Part shown: positions 38,313 through 45,996 of the stretch, piece after piece | Layout: every line of letters begins with the position of its first letter | Numbering within the stretch: position 1 is the first letter of the stretch | Origin: Halarcobacter anaerophilus | GTDB taxonomy: Bacteria > Campylobacterota > Campylobacteria > Campylobacterales > Arcobacteraceae | NCBI RefSeq assembly: GCF_006459125.1 | Contig: NZ_CP041070.1 | Coordinates: 2,418,001 to 2,482,000, forward strand | Reading direction: 5' to 3' | Length of the DNA: 64,000 nt | Position numbers and translations under genes: made by a program | The notes under the pieces: model-generated | Seen by the model: the letters and a program-made list of their open reading frames with translations, nothing else | What the model was told of the DNA's origin: nothing | Databases searched by the model: none

Positions 38313-38582
38313 ATGAGTTATGCAGACAAACTAAAGAAAAACTCTTCAAAAATAAAAACCCATGAAAAAGTCTTAGATGAAAAAGCCATACCTAAAAAAA
38401 GAATGGGAAGACCAAAAAAAGCAAAAGAAGAAGTAAGAAATACGGCAATACCCGTAGCACTTAGTCAAAATGAAAAAGAGTGGATTGAAAAACAAGCTAA
38501 AAATATGTCAAAAGAGATAGGAGTAAAAATCACAACATCAGCATGGATGAGAATGACACTTTTAAAAAATATGCCAAACTAA
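38313..38582 (+). CDS. Small basic ParA partner protein, probably DNA-binding
   Basis: The 89-residue Lys-rich protein has PKKRMGRPKKAKEEVRN (an AT-hook-like GRPKK core) in the first half and a C-terminal region VALSQNEKEWIEKQAKNMSK that resembles a ribbon-helix-helix/CopG-like dimerisation unit. It starts one base after parA. By context it could be the ParB-like component that recognises the AT-rich repeats upstream. No homologue is named with confidence. Confidence 0.6.
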   Translation: MSYADKLKKNSSKIKTHEKVLDEKAIPKKRMGRPKKAKEEVRNTAIPVALSQNEKEWIEKQAKNMSKEIGVKITTSAWMRMTLLKNMPN

Positions 38583-38592
38583 TAAAATATGA

Positions 38593-38624
38593 TAATCTAT
38601 CAGTCCTCTTGGACCGGTAGATTA
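38593..38624. terminator. Bidirectional terminator between the ParA cassette and the original yciI end
   Basis: TAATCTATCAGTCC and GGACCGGTAGATTA pair over 14 positions with one mismatch and one wobble, around TCTT. On the plus strand ATTAGTTTTTT follows. On the minus strand it lies just after the displaced yciI stop. It was probably the native terminator of yciI before the island inserted. Confidence 0.8.
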
Positions 38625-38625
38625 A

Positions 38626-38664
38626 TTAGTTTTTTGGAAGTAGTTTTACTGGAACGATTTGGAA
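38626..38664 (-). pseudogene. Displaced original 3' end of yciI (last 12 codons)
   Basis: On the minus strand these 39 bases read FQIVPVKLLPKN plus stop, identical in protein to the C-terminus of yciI at 59272-59310 but with five synonymous codon differences (for example CCA/CCT, GTA/GTT, CTA/TTA, CTT/TTG, AAC/AAT). A stop lies just upstream in frame. This is the part of yciI cut off when the island integrated. Confidence 0.9.
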
Positions 38665-38666
38665 CT
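38651..38666. repeat. Left attachment site of the island (core)
   Basis: GGAACGATTTGGAACT, identical to 59297-59312. It is the left boundary of the integrated element and lies in the displaced yciI 3' end. The distance between copies is 20,646 bases. Confidence 0.9.
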
Positions 38667-38750
38667 AAAAGTATTAATTTTATCCCCATTAAATAGATAC
38701 TTTAAAAGAATTATTAATATATTTACCTGAAAAATTACCTGAAAAGAAAT

Positions 38751-39221
38751 TTATAAAATGCAATATAATTCTCTTTTTAAAATTTTAAATTCTAATTCAC
38801 TTAAAATACTTAAAGATGAAATATATGCACATCTAATTATTTCGTCTTTGATATTTAAAAAATTATCGTCATTTTTATCAACTAAAAGTTTAATCATTTC
38901 CAACTGTGTAACTTCTTTACCTCTTTTGGTGAGTAATGCATCAATTGAATTAAAGCACATATCTACATCAGTTGAAGAAAAGTTTTTGACATACTTTCCT
39001 ATCTGTTTTCTAATTTTTTTACAAATTTCAGCATGCATCATATCAAGATCATACAGTAACTCAAATTTTAATATTTCACCAGTTTCAAAAAATTCTTCTA
39101 GATCTTCTTTTGCCAAATATTTATCCAAAAGTTTAATAATAGGTCTATCTTCTTTTTTCCATTTATAATATGTCCCTTCAGAAGTAGAAAATAGTTTTGC
39201 CATTGTTTCTTTAAATGTCAC
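38751..39221 (-). CDS. Probable island repressor with N-terminal HTH
   Basis: The 156-residue protein has an N-terminal helix-turn-helix pattern (TFKETMAKLFSTSEGTYYKW, about 2-21), in which KETMAKLF is followed by a turn and GTYYKWKKE. The rest is helical. The family is not recognised by name; small CI-like or DUF-type regulators look like this. It is divergent from the excisionase-like genes, and the 190-bp gap between them holds two AGTAT-N7-ATACT palindromes, the arrangement expected of a lysogeny-type switch. Role as repressor is inferred from this layout. Confidence 0.6.
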   Translation of the reverse strand: MTFKETMAKLFSTSEGTYYKWKKEDRPIIKLLDKYLAKEDLEEFFETGEILKFELLYDLDMMHAEICKKIRKQIGKYVKNFSSTDVDMCFNSIDALLTKRGKEVTQLEMIKLLVDKNDDNFLNIKDEIIRCAYISSLSILSELEFKILKRELYCIL

Positions 39222-39306
39222 TTCAAACCCTTTAGTTCATAATGTATACTTTATTGATAACTGATTATAACTGAGTATATATAAAAGACTTATTAAGTTT
39301 TTGTTA

Positions 39307-39375
39307 AGTATTATATAGATACTATTTTGCTGATAAAGTATCAAAAAGTATATAATAAATACTTTTTGATACTTT
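39307..39375. promoter_or_regulatory. Paired operator palindromes in the divergent control region
   Basis: AGTAT-N7-ATACT occurs twice, at 39307-39323 and 39347-39363, with centres 40 bases apart. The second copy is the core of a perfect 17-bp inverted repeat (39335-39351 and 39359-39375). They lie between the divergent repressor-like gene and the excisionase-like genes and are likely repressor binding sites. Confidence 0.7.
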
Positions 39376-39431
39376 AAATTGATTCTAATTATTTTCAACC
39401 ATTAGAATTAATGAAAAATAAAAGGATTAAG

Positions 39432-39635
39432 ATGAAAGAAAAATATTACACAAAATCAGACCTTACTAGAGGAATTGACGGATTACCAGTTTTTTCTAAA
39501 ATAACTTTGAAAAATGCAAGACAACAAAAAAAAATTAAATACACAAAAGTAGGTAGAGACTGCGTGTATAGAAGAGACTGGGTTTTAGAATATTTAAAAA
39601 ATAATGAACAAGGGATAGAAAATGAGTGCAAATGA
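39432..39635 (+). CDS. Small HTH-type DNA-binding protein (excisionase-like)
   Basis: A 67-residue protein from the ATG at 39432, which has AAAGGA 6 bases upstream; an earlier in-frame ATG at 39411 lacks one. The sequence YTKSDLTRGIDGLPVFSKIT then TKVGRDCVYRRDWVLEYLKN fits a winged-helix excisionase/DNA-binding module where the last strand and helix set the W/Y-L-x-x-N wing. It overlaps the following HTH gene by 14 bases. It may control excision or early transcription. Confidence 0.6.
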   Translation: MKEKYYTKSDLTRGIDGLPVFSKITLKNARQQKKIKYTKVGRDCVYRRDWVLEYLKNNEQGIENECK

Positions 39636-39837
39636 CAGATTTTTACAAATTGAAGAAGTAGCAAAAATTATGGGTATAGGAAAGACAAAAGCAAATGAAT
39701 TAGTAGATGATACTGATTTTATAAAACCAATTATAATTGATGGTTTTGCACGTAGGTTATTTTCTCACCTTGAACTACAAGAATGGATGAAAGCCCGAAG
39801 AGAGGATAGAAATAAAAATAAGGATACTTTGAAATGA
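39622..39837 (+). CDS. AlpA/MerR-like excisionase-type HTH protein
   Basis: The 71-residue protein reads RFLQIEEVAKIMGIGKTKAN, a HTH_17 (AlpA/excisionase) motif, followed by PIIIDGFARRLFSHLELQEW, where the Arg and the L-x-E-W helix are typical of the wing and final helix. Proteins of this class direct excision of integrated elements by bending attachment-site DNA. It starts within the previous gene and its stop overlaps the next gene start by 4 bases. Confidence 0.75.
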   Translation: MSANDRFLQIEEVAKIMGIGKTKANELVDDTDFIKPIIIDGFARRLFSHLELQEWMKARREDRNKNKDTLK

Positions 39838-40175
39838 ACAAAAAAAATAAAAAAATTGAATTAGCAGATTTTACAACAATTAAACATCACCCACGTGTAA
39901 AATATAATTTGTCTAACAACGATTACTGTATTGCAAATGCAATATACCACTTATCAAATAATCCTGAAAGCAAATTTAAGGGTTGGTATTATGGAAAAGT
40001 TGAAACACTTGGACAAATGTTTAATTTTGGGAGAAGTGCCACTTATGAATCAATTAAAAAGCTTATAGAAAAAAATCTAGTTGAGAAAGATCCTGAAAGT
40101 AATTTTTTAAAAACTACTAATATCTGGTGGGATGAATTTGTTAATTTTGAAATTGGACAGCTGTCCGGAAAGTGA
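39834..40175 (+). CDS. Winged-helix protein, possible replication initiator
   Basis: The 113-residue protein has a wHTH: NLSNNDYCIANAIYHLSNNP (first helices), KVETLGQMFNFGRSATYESI (HTH), KKLIEKNLVEKDPESNFLKT (wing). This resembles N-terminal domains of phage/plasmid replication organisers. It is followed immediately by TCCGGAAAG-type repeats (40164-40240), which could be iterons. The short length means it would lack a catalytic or DnaA-interacting C-terminal part. The function is inferred from fold and context only. Confidence 0.55.
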   Translation: MNKKNKKIELADFTTIKHHPRVKYNLSNNDYCIANAIYHLSNNPESKFKGWYYGKVETLGQMFNFGRSATYESIKKLIEKNLVEKDPESNFLKTTNIWWDEFVNFEIGQLSGK

Positions 40176-40240
40176 ACTGTAATCCAGAAAGCAAATTGTA
40201 ATAATCCGGAAAGCGTATTATAGTCATCCGGAATCCGGAC
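40164..40240. repeat. Iteron-like TCCGGAAAG direct repeats
   Basis: TCCGGA-type units start at 40164, 40183 (TCCAGA), 40205, 40227 and 40234. The first four share TCCRGAAAGYRNAYTRTA-like bodies at 19-22 base spacing. They begin in the last codons of the wHTH gene and fill the gap to the next gene. Either an origin/operator array or a decayed coding repeat at the 3' end of the gene. Confidence 0.55.
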
Positions 40241-40292
40241 ACATATAAATATATTATATAACAATATCCATATAGAAGAAGAGGAAGAAGAA

Positions 40293-40679
40293 ATGAGTAC
40301 TAATGAAAATCAAAAGATTGAATTATTTGAAGAATTTTATGAATGGCTAAAAACTGATGGATTAAAACCTAAAAAAAGTGAAAGACTTCATAAAAGAAAA
40401 ATCTTTGCATCACTTCTAGCAAGTGATAAAATGACAATTGACAATTTTAATGACTTCTTAAAAGATAGGAATAGCACAGCATACATAAAACAAGTAAAAG
40501 AAGATGAGATTACTTTAATTGGCGAATTAATTGGAAAAAAAATCAAATATAAATCAGCTGAATATGAAATTAAAAATATGGAATTCTTAGAGAACGAATT
40601 TTTAATAATTACAGAAAAAATTAAAATGAAAATTCCATATGAGAAGTTTGAAGAAATTAAAAAAGAAATAATTATATGA
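40293..40679 (+). CDS. Hypothetical island protein, 128 residues
   Basis: Not recognised. It is an acidic-basic, soluble protein with predicted helices in the first half (IELFEEFYEWLKTDGLKPKK) and a beta-rich second half (EITLIGELIGKKIKYKSAEY, then KNMEFLENEFLIITEKIKMK). The strands around 75-120 could form a small barrel. It sits in the rightward control-gene run, 16 bases before the next gene. An AGAAGAGGAAGAAG purine stretch upstream gives a strong ribosome-binding site. Confidence 0.55.
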   Translation: MSTNENQKIELFEEFYEWLKTDGLKPKKSERLHKRKIFASLLASDKMTIDNFNDFLKDRNSTAYIKQVKEDEITLIGELIGKKIKYKSAEYEIKNMEFLENEFLIITEKIKMKIPYEKFEEIKKEIII

Positions 40680-40694
40680 ACATGGAGAATAATT

Positions 40695-41150
40695 ATGAAT
40701 AACTTAGCAGATTTTCTTTTTCTAAGACAAAATGAATTAGAAAAGATAAAAACAAAAAGCCAAAAAGCATATCTTATGATTGAAAATAAAAGTTTTGTTT
40801 TAAAATTATTGGAAGATGAGACATCTATTAAAAACCAGGTTCAAAAATTTAATGACAAAGTAAAAAAAGAAAAATTATCAAGCGTAACTTATATTAAATA
40901 TTTAAATTTGTATTTCAATGATGCATATTTAGAATATCAGAACAAAAATTCTTTTATGAAATACCAATTTCATGCTATTGCAATGATTGTAAATGAGGAT
41001 AAAAATATAAAAGAAGTTTATGAATACATGATAAAAAAAGGAAAGCTTCGACACTCTCCAAATAGCAATATTTATTGTAATTTTGAATATTTTAATAAAA
41101 ATATGAAAAAGTTAATTAGTGAATTAAAAGTAACTAAAAAAGGTGCATAA
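40695..41150 (+). CDS. Hypothetical island protein, 151 residues
   Basis: Not recognised. It is a highly basic, all-helical protein (Lys about 20%) without membrane segments: EKIKTKSQKAYLMIENKSFV, QFHAIAMIVNEDKNIKEVYE and FEYFNKNMKKLISELKVTKK. Charge and helical content suggest a nucleic-acid- or protein-binding role. It is the last gene before a pair of strong hairpins at 41152-41239 that separates it from the next run. Confidence 0.5.
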   Translation: MNNLADFLFLRQNELEKIKTKSQKAYLMIENKSFVLKLLEDETSIKNQVQKFNDKVKKEKLSSVTYIKYLNLYFNDAYLEYQNKNSFMKYQFHAIAMIVNEDKNIKEVYEYMIKKGKLRHSPNSNIYCNFEYFNKNMKKLISELKVTKKGA

Positions 41151-41151
41151 A

Positions 41152-41179
41152 ATAGAACTTGGTTGCAGCCAAGTTCTAT
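41152..41179. repeat. Perfect 11-bp hairpin, role uncertain
   Basis: ATAGAACTTGG and CCAAGTTCTAT form a perfect stem with loop TTGCAG, starting next to the stop codon of the preceding gene. No T-run follows on the plus strand, so it is more likely an RNA-stabilising hairpin or a minus-strand terminator. Confidence 0.6.
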
Positions 41180-41194
41180 AAAAAGCAAACGATT

Positions 41195-41239
41195 AAAATA
41201 GAGTATATAACCGCATAACAACAAATTATACTCTATTTT
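41195..41239 (+). terminator. Long-stem terminator
   Basis: AAAATAGAGTATA and TATACTCTATTTT form a perfect 13-bp stem with a 19-base loop, followed by TCTTAAATT. Together with the hairpin at 41152 it isolates the early control genes from the later run. Confidence 0.6.
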
Positions 41240-41271
41240 TCTTAAATTAGAAATATGAAAGGAAAATAGAA

Positions 41272-41793
41272 ATGAAACCTATACTAAAAAAGATAATGCA
41301 TGATGATTTTTATGTAAAAATCATTGAATTAACTGCATTTTCTCAAGAAATAAAAGTGCCACTCAACAGAGCAGATATTTACCATATGCGTGATTATGGG
41401 CTTGTTACTAAAAAAATTAATAACTACCAGACTATTAACTATGAGAATTTATGCCAATCAATGGAAATAGCACAAAATGCACATGAATATAAACCCACAA
41501 AATGGACGAAAACTGCTTTAAAAAGATTTAGAAGATGGGTGAAAGTATTCAGATTACAAAGAGAACTTTCAGATTTTGAAACTGATGAAAAAGTTGAGAA
41601 GATTCTAAATATAAAAAAGAAAACAGTTAAAAGAAGAATAACTTTTCAAGTTGCTTTAGAAAAATTTAGGAAAGCCAATAAAATAGGCGATTTGGAGCAA
41701 TTAAATTTTGATGATTTTATGTTTTTTTTAGAAGACAATCATTTTATTTTAGATGAGTACACATTCCTTAAAACATTAAATAATGATGATTAA
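41272..41793 (+). CDS. Hypothetical island protein, 173 residues
   Basis: Not recognised. It is a soluble helical protein. The first third has VPLNRADIYHMRDYGLVTKK, which looks like a short wHTH entry. The middle (KWTKTALKRFRRWVKVFRLQ) is strongly basic, and the C-terminus is acidic (DLEQLNFDDFMFFLEDNHF). It begins a second rightward run that leads into the envelope genes, with AAAGGA upstream. It may be a regulator of that run. Confidence 0.5.
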   Translation: MKPILKKIMHDDFYVKIIELTAFSQEIKVPLNRADIYHMRDYGLVTKKINNYQTINYENLCQSMEIAQNAHEYKPTKWTKTALKRFRRWVKVFRLQRELSDFETDEKVEKILNIKKKTVKRRITFQVALEKFRKANKIGDLEQLNFDDFMFFLEDNHFILDEYTFLKTLNNDD

Positions 41794-41840
41794 ACTCCTT
41801 TTAATATTTAATTCATAGCATAAAAACAAAAGGCAAAAAA

Positions 41841-42149
41841 ATGAAAACAAAAATTTTAATATCACTACTTACTGCATATACTTTTACAAGTACAGCAACA
41901 GCAAATGGATGGCCAAGATTGGCTAAATCTGACTTTCCGATTAGTTGTAAAACAAAAACAATTTCTCTCAATTTTGAAGATGTCGAAAATCTAAAAAAGG
42001 TTAATAGTCAAATAGTGTATCTATCAGAAATATACTATTCAAAGAAATCAAATGAAGAAACTAAAAAAAGAGTCCTTGAACGTTTAAAGTTTTTTACTTT
42101 TTTAACATCTGATAAACATGGTGAATATTTCCAAGTTTGCGTCAAATAA
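41841..42149 (+). CDS. Small secreted protein with two cysteines
   Basis: The 102-residue protein has a Sec signal peptide (MKTKILISLLTAYTFTSTAT, cleavage likely after ATA-N). The mature part of about 80 residues has one Cys near each end (FPISCKTK and YFQVCVK), so a disulfide is possible. The family is not recognised. It lies 11 bases before the polytopic 239-residue gene, suggesting a periplasmic subunit of the same envelope module. Confidence 0.6.
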   Translation: MKTKILISLLTAYTFTSTATANGWPRLAKSDFPISCKTKTISLNFEDVENLKKVNSQIVYLSEIYYSKKSNEETKKRVLERLKFFTFLTSDKHGEYFQVCVK

Positions 42150-42159
42150 AGGAATTAAT

Positions 42160-42879
42160 ATGTATAAAAATAGAATACAATTTTTACCGTTTTTTTTAAA
42201 GAAAAACGAAGAGTTTAAGGAAAAAGATTTATCGAAGATTACATTTTTTAATTTCGATAAAATTTTTCAAAAAGACAAGAAGAAAAAAAGTATGTTTCAC
42301 CTACTAAGCTCTTCTTTTTGGCTAAGTTATATTTTTATAATGAGATATCTTCCAGCTATTTTCTTGTTATTGTTTACAAGTTATTTACAATTGTTTTGGA
42401 AGTTCACTGATGTTGATTATTTTGCAGGAGCAATAGCAATTATATTAGCTTTTTTATTTCTGCTTTTTTTCTCTAAATTGAATAAATCAAAACAAAATCT
42501 TGTTTTATTGATTGCTTTACTCTTATCAGTACCGGCATATCAACTTGATATTAGATATCATATTTTTGATATTTCAAGATTTTTTTCATCCCTTTTTATA
42601 AATTTTAGTTTTTTCTATTTATTATTTTGGTTAATTAAAGACATGATGATTGATACTAATTTTATGAGATACTATCGAATAATTGGCAATAAGAGTGGTT
42701 TTTTTATATTTAAACCTAGAACAATACCACTTAAGCCAGTGAAAAAGCTTTTTGTTCTGATTATATTTTTATTTTTTACAATACTTTCATATCAATATCT
42801 CATGATAGGCATTAAAGTTGTAGAAAATAAAAATCAAGCATTAATTATTCTAAAAGGCCTTAGTGATGGGGAAAAGTAA
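42160..42879 (+). CDS. Polytopic membrane protein of the island envelope module
   Basis: A 239-residue protein from the ATG at 42160, which has AAAGGA 6 bases upstream; an ATG at 42118 in frame would overlap the preceding gene. It has about five hydrophobic helices between 60 and 225 (for example LPAIFLLLFTSYLQLFWKF, IAIILAFLFLLFFSKLN, LVLLIALLLSVPAYQL, FVLIIFLFFTILSYQYLMIG), with short basic loops. The family is not recognised. It overlaps the 948-residue gene by 17 bases, so the two are translationally linked and probably form one complex. Confidence 0.6.
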   Translation: MYKNRIQFLPFFLKKNEEFKEKDLSKITFFNFDKIFQKDKKKKSMFHLLSSSFWLSYIFIMRYLPAIFLLLFTSYLQLFWKFTDVDYFAGAIAIILAFLFLLFFSKLNKSKQNLVLLIALLLSVPAYQLDIRYHIFDISRFFSSLFINFSFFYLLFWLIKDMMIDTNFMRYYRIIGNKSGFFIFKPRTIPLKPVKKLFVLIIFLFFTILSYQYLMIGIKVVENKNQALIILKGLSDGEK

Positions 42880-45709
42880 CATTATTTTAAGGTTTTTCAT
42901 TTTCTTTATAATGTTGTTCGCAAGTGCGAACGCTTATAATCCAGCAGAAAATGTAGAGGATAATTGGGAAAGTACTTATTCCACTGCATTGGTAGATCAG
43001 CGTGTAAATAACCCAAAAATTGATACTGAAGTTGAGGAATATGGTGCAAATGATGATAGTTATAGAAAAAGATGGGAAGATAATCGTGCTGGAAAGGTTA
43101 GGGAAAAAGAAACTTGGTTCGTAGATGTTGAGTTTTTAGGTTGTAGCGAACCCCGTGACTATGTATGTCCACCCCTAAAAGATATGTTTTTAAATCAAGG
43201 GTATAGAAGTAGAATAAATTATATTGATTTAAAAAATGGAAAGATTTCTTGTTCAGTTTTACCTCCTTTAGATGAGAATCAGTTTCTAACAACAAGAAGT
43301 GAAACATCTTTATATACAAATGTTTATGAAAATAAAGGTTGTATTGAGAAATATTCAACTTCATCAAATGTTGATACTAGTGAGGAAGTAGAAAATTTAA
43401 AAAAAGAGAATGAAGATTTTATAGAAAGTTTAAATCAGCAAGAATATAAATACACAGTTGATTATAAAAAAAGTGGAGATGAAGAATTTTTAGATTTTGC
43501 GGATATACTTGACAATTTAGTAACCTTTAATCCAAATATTTTTGATTTAGAAAGCACTTTATTAACTAGAGATTTAAAAACTATGCCAGGTTATACCACT
43601 TTGCCTAATGAAACTATAATCACAAAACTTGAGCAGCAATTGAAAAGTTTTACTGATATTATAAGTGGTAATGGTTTTAGCTCTGATAGATTTTTTGAAG
43701 AAGCTGATAAACAAGCTAAGATTAGAGACTTATCTAATGTTGCTGCAAATTCATCTTTTTTGATGTTACTTGATTATTATATTAAAGCAAATGATGCAAT
43801 GGTTTTATTAGCACAAAGTCTAGCATTTATATTTATTGTTTATAATGGTATTTTCACATGGATAATACCTACACTTACAAATAAAATGCAAAAAAAAGAT
43901 AGTGGAGAAAATTCACCACAAAGGGGCTTATTTGGTATTATTGCACTTATAATGCTTTTTGCAGGTGACATTGAAAGATTTGATATTCAGTATGAGAGTA
44001 AAACAGATGGAACAATAAAATCTGAGTTAGTATTACAACAAACAAATATTCAAGCAGCTATACAGTTTTTAGCAAGTGAGACTAATTACTGGGCTGATTA
44101 TTTTGCAGAAATAGGAATTAGATCTGCATTATCAGGACTAAGTGAGTCTACAGGCTTTTTAACTGGAAATCAAGTACAAGCTTTAGCTACAGAGAGAATG
44201 ATCTTAAAAAAAGAGAAAGAAGCTTTATCTAGAATTGAAACAGATATGTGCTATGCAAATTATGATGTTAAACTTATTAAAGATAAGTTAGCTGAGTATA
44301 GAACAAAAACATTAAATGAAAACACTGATACAGAAACTTCTATAAATGTTGCTGGATTTATTTCAGTTCCATTTTTTTCTACGTCTGTTTCTGAATTAAA
44401 ACAAAATCCATTTCCAAAAACAGAGCGTGAAGCTAATGCAATGCTATTTTATTCTAAGGATAAAAAAAAGCTAAATACAAGTCCATATAATCCTAATTAT
44501 GGAAGTATCGATAGTGGTGTGGTAAAATTCAATGAAAAAGATAAATTTAGGACGGGATATTATAGTCCTTTAAGTTTAAGTGGTTGTTATAATAACAATA
44601 AAAAAATGACTGCAAATGATCAAAGACTCAGAGAAATTGAAACTCAATTTGAACAATTCAGTAGTATTTCTCAAAAAAATGCAAAAGCAGAATATCTAAG
44701 AGTAATTAGTGAGATTCAATGGGGTTTATTTGCAAAGCAAGGATATATGGCAATGGCATATGTTCCAGTTACACAGATGCTAGTTGAAAATTTGGGTATT
44801 GTAGGAGATTTAAAATCTCAACAAGATGCTTTAGAAGAAGCAACAGGCTCGAGTGAGGGAGTTGCAAATGATATAATGGTTGGTACTATACAAGGGATTG
44901 CTGAAGATATTCCATTTCTTGCAATTATGGGTGGATATAATATCGCAAGGGTTATTCATCCAATAAAAGAGTTTTTAATTGATGGTTTCGTAAATGGAAT
45001 TGATACATTAGGGAATTTTTTAGGACCAATTGGAAAAGGCATGACTTTTGCTTTAACAAGCTTCCTTGATATAAAAAACGCTATTCCTTTTGGTGAAGAT
45101 GAAAACCAAATTGATATTTTTGATTTAAAAATAGCTGCATTTTTAATTAAAAATCTATTTACAACTTTAATTACTGTTACGCTAGTAACTGGCTCAGTGT
45201 TATTGTTTACATTACTTGTTATAGAAAAACTATTTGCTTTTATTTCAAGTATGTTCTTGCTTATTTATGCTTTTGCTAAAAATCAAGAAGAGAGAATGAG
45301 TACTGCATTTGCTAAAATTATTGCAGTTTATGCAAAGACTATTTTAATTGTCGTGTGTATCTTTTTAAGTATGTATAGTTTAAATCTAGTTAATACTTTG
45401 GAAATGTTGTTTATTGAGTCGTTTTTTAAATCTATGGATATGATTGAAAATGCTAGTTGGGATTATGCTTACAAAGAGTTAAATTTAAAATTAGCTTTTA
45501 ATCTGATAATATTATTTTTTAAGAAATATATCTTTTTTGGTGTTTCAAAATTTGCGTTTATGGTTTTAAAGCTTGTTTTAGTTGTACAAATGATTTGGAA
45601 AATGCCAGGATATATGTATGAATTAATTTATGAAAAGGTTCATAGTGTAAGTGATAGTGTAAGTGAAACACTACAAAATGCTAATGAAGCACAAACAATG
45701 AGAGTTTAA
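42863..45709 (+). CDS. 948-residue polytopic membrane protein, type IV secretion channel-like
   Basis: Signal peptide (IILRFFIFFIMLFASANA). A Cys-containing first ectodomain runs to about 300 (VEFLGCSEPRDYVCPPLKDM, KISCSVLPP). Two TM helices lie at about 308-330 and 353-367, then a second ectodomain to about 725 (DMCYANYD, LSGCYNNN). A C-terminal cluster has four to five TM helices (LFTTLITVTLVTGSVLLFTL, LFAFISSMFLLIYAFAK, YAKTILIVVCIFLSMYSL, FAFMVLKLVLVVQMIWKM). This topology, with a large periplasmic part between TM groups, resembles DotA/TraY, TraG-N or VirB6/TrbL proteins that form the inner-membrane channel of conjugation systems. No other secretion gene is on the island. Identity by topology only. 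Confidence 0.55.
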   Translation: MMGKSNIILRFFIFFIMLFASANAYNPAENVEDNWESTYSTALVDQRVNNPKIDTEVEEYGANDDSYRKRWEDNRAGKVREKETWFVDVEFLGCSEPRDYVCPPLKDMFLNQGYRSRINYIDLKNGKISCSVLPPLDENQFLTTRSETSLYTNVYENKGCIEKYSTSSNVDTSEEVENLKKENEDFIESLNQQEYKYTVDYKKSGDEEFLDFADILDNLVTFNPNIFDLESTLLTRDLKTMPGYTTLPNETIITKLEQQLKSFTDIISGNGFSSDRFFEEADKQAKIRDLSNVAANSSFLMLLDYYIKANDAMVLLAQSLAFIFIVYNGIFTWIIPTLTNKMQKKDSGENSPQRGLFGIIALIMLFAGDIERFDIQYESKTDGTIKSELVLQQTNIQAAIQFLASETNYWADYFAEIGIRSALSGLSESTGFLTGNQVQALATERMILKKEKEALSRIETDMCYANYDVKLIKDKLAEYRTKTLNENTDTETSINVAGFISVPFFSTSVSELKQNPFPKTEREANAMLFYSKDKKKLNTSPYNPNYGSIDSGVVKFNEKDKFRTGYYSPLSLSGCYNNNKKMTANDQRLREIETQFEQFSSISQKNAKAEYLRVISEIQWGLFAKQGYMAMAYVPVTQMLVENLGIVGDLKSQQDALEEATGSSEGVANDIMVGTIQGIAEDIPFLAIMGGYNIARVIHPIKEFLIDGFVNGIDTLGNFLGPIGKGMTFALTSFLDIKNAIPFGEDENQIDIFDLKIAAFLIKNLFTTLITVTLVTGSVLLFTLLVIEKLFAFISSMFLLIYAFAKNQEERMSTAFAKIIAVYAKTILIVVCIFLSMYSLNLVNTLEMLFIESFFKSMDMIENASWDYAYKELNLKLAFNLIILFFKKYIFFGVSKFAFMVLKLVLVVQMIWKMPGYMYELIYEKVHSVSDSVSETLQNANEAQTMRV
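42915..42932. repeat. TGTTCGC-N4-GCGAACG palindrome (copy 1)
   Basis: This lies inside the signal-peptide codons of the 948-residue gene. The same arm and flank (TGTTCGCA, TGCGAACGCTT) recur on the opposite strand at 48898-48917, and a close variant TGTTCAC-N4-GTGAACA lies at 48818-48837. Because the palindrome is inside codons, chance is possible. Confidence 0.4.
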
Positions 45710-45735
45710 AACTCTTATTGTTTTTTTGTGTAAAA

Positions 45736-45996
45736 CTAAATGTAATATGTAATAATTGGGGAAATAGTTAAAATTCCAAATAAAAACAAAAAAACTCTTG
45801 TTTTTCTTGGTAGTTTTTTATTAAAACTTGTAAGAAAAACTAGACACATTGGAATAGCAACAATAAAATATGCATACTCTAGATCACTAAAAAATACTAT
45901 AGTTACACCTAAAAGTATTACAAAAACCCAAATTGCACTTGATATTAGATTTTTTGCAGATTCTTTTTCAACCATTGTCATTTCATTTTTATTCAT
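45736..45996 (-). CDS. Small membrane protein, 86 residues
   Basis: Not recognised by family. It has a short polar N-terminus (MNKNEMTMVEKESAKN) followed by three hydrophobic helices (WVFVILLGVTIVFFSDL, YAYFIVAIPMCLVFLTSF, VFLFLFGILTISPIITYYI). It is the last gene of the leftward HTH/metallophosphoesterase operon and overlaps the 125-residue gene by 8 bases. It may anchor or be the membrane target of that operon. Confidence 0.55.
   Translation of the reverse strand: MNKNEMTMVEKESAKNLISSAIWVFVILLGVTIVFFSDLEYAYFIVAIPMCLVFLTSFNKKLPRKTRVFLFLFGILTISPIITYYI

Noticed and set aside
39301-39375. CRISPR-like or tandem repeat array
   Set aside because: The repeats are operator palindromes; no regular repeat-spacer pattern exists here or anywhere else in the window.
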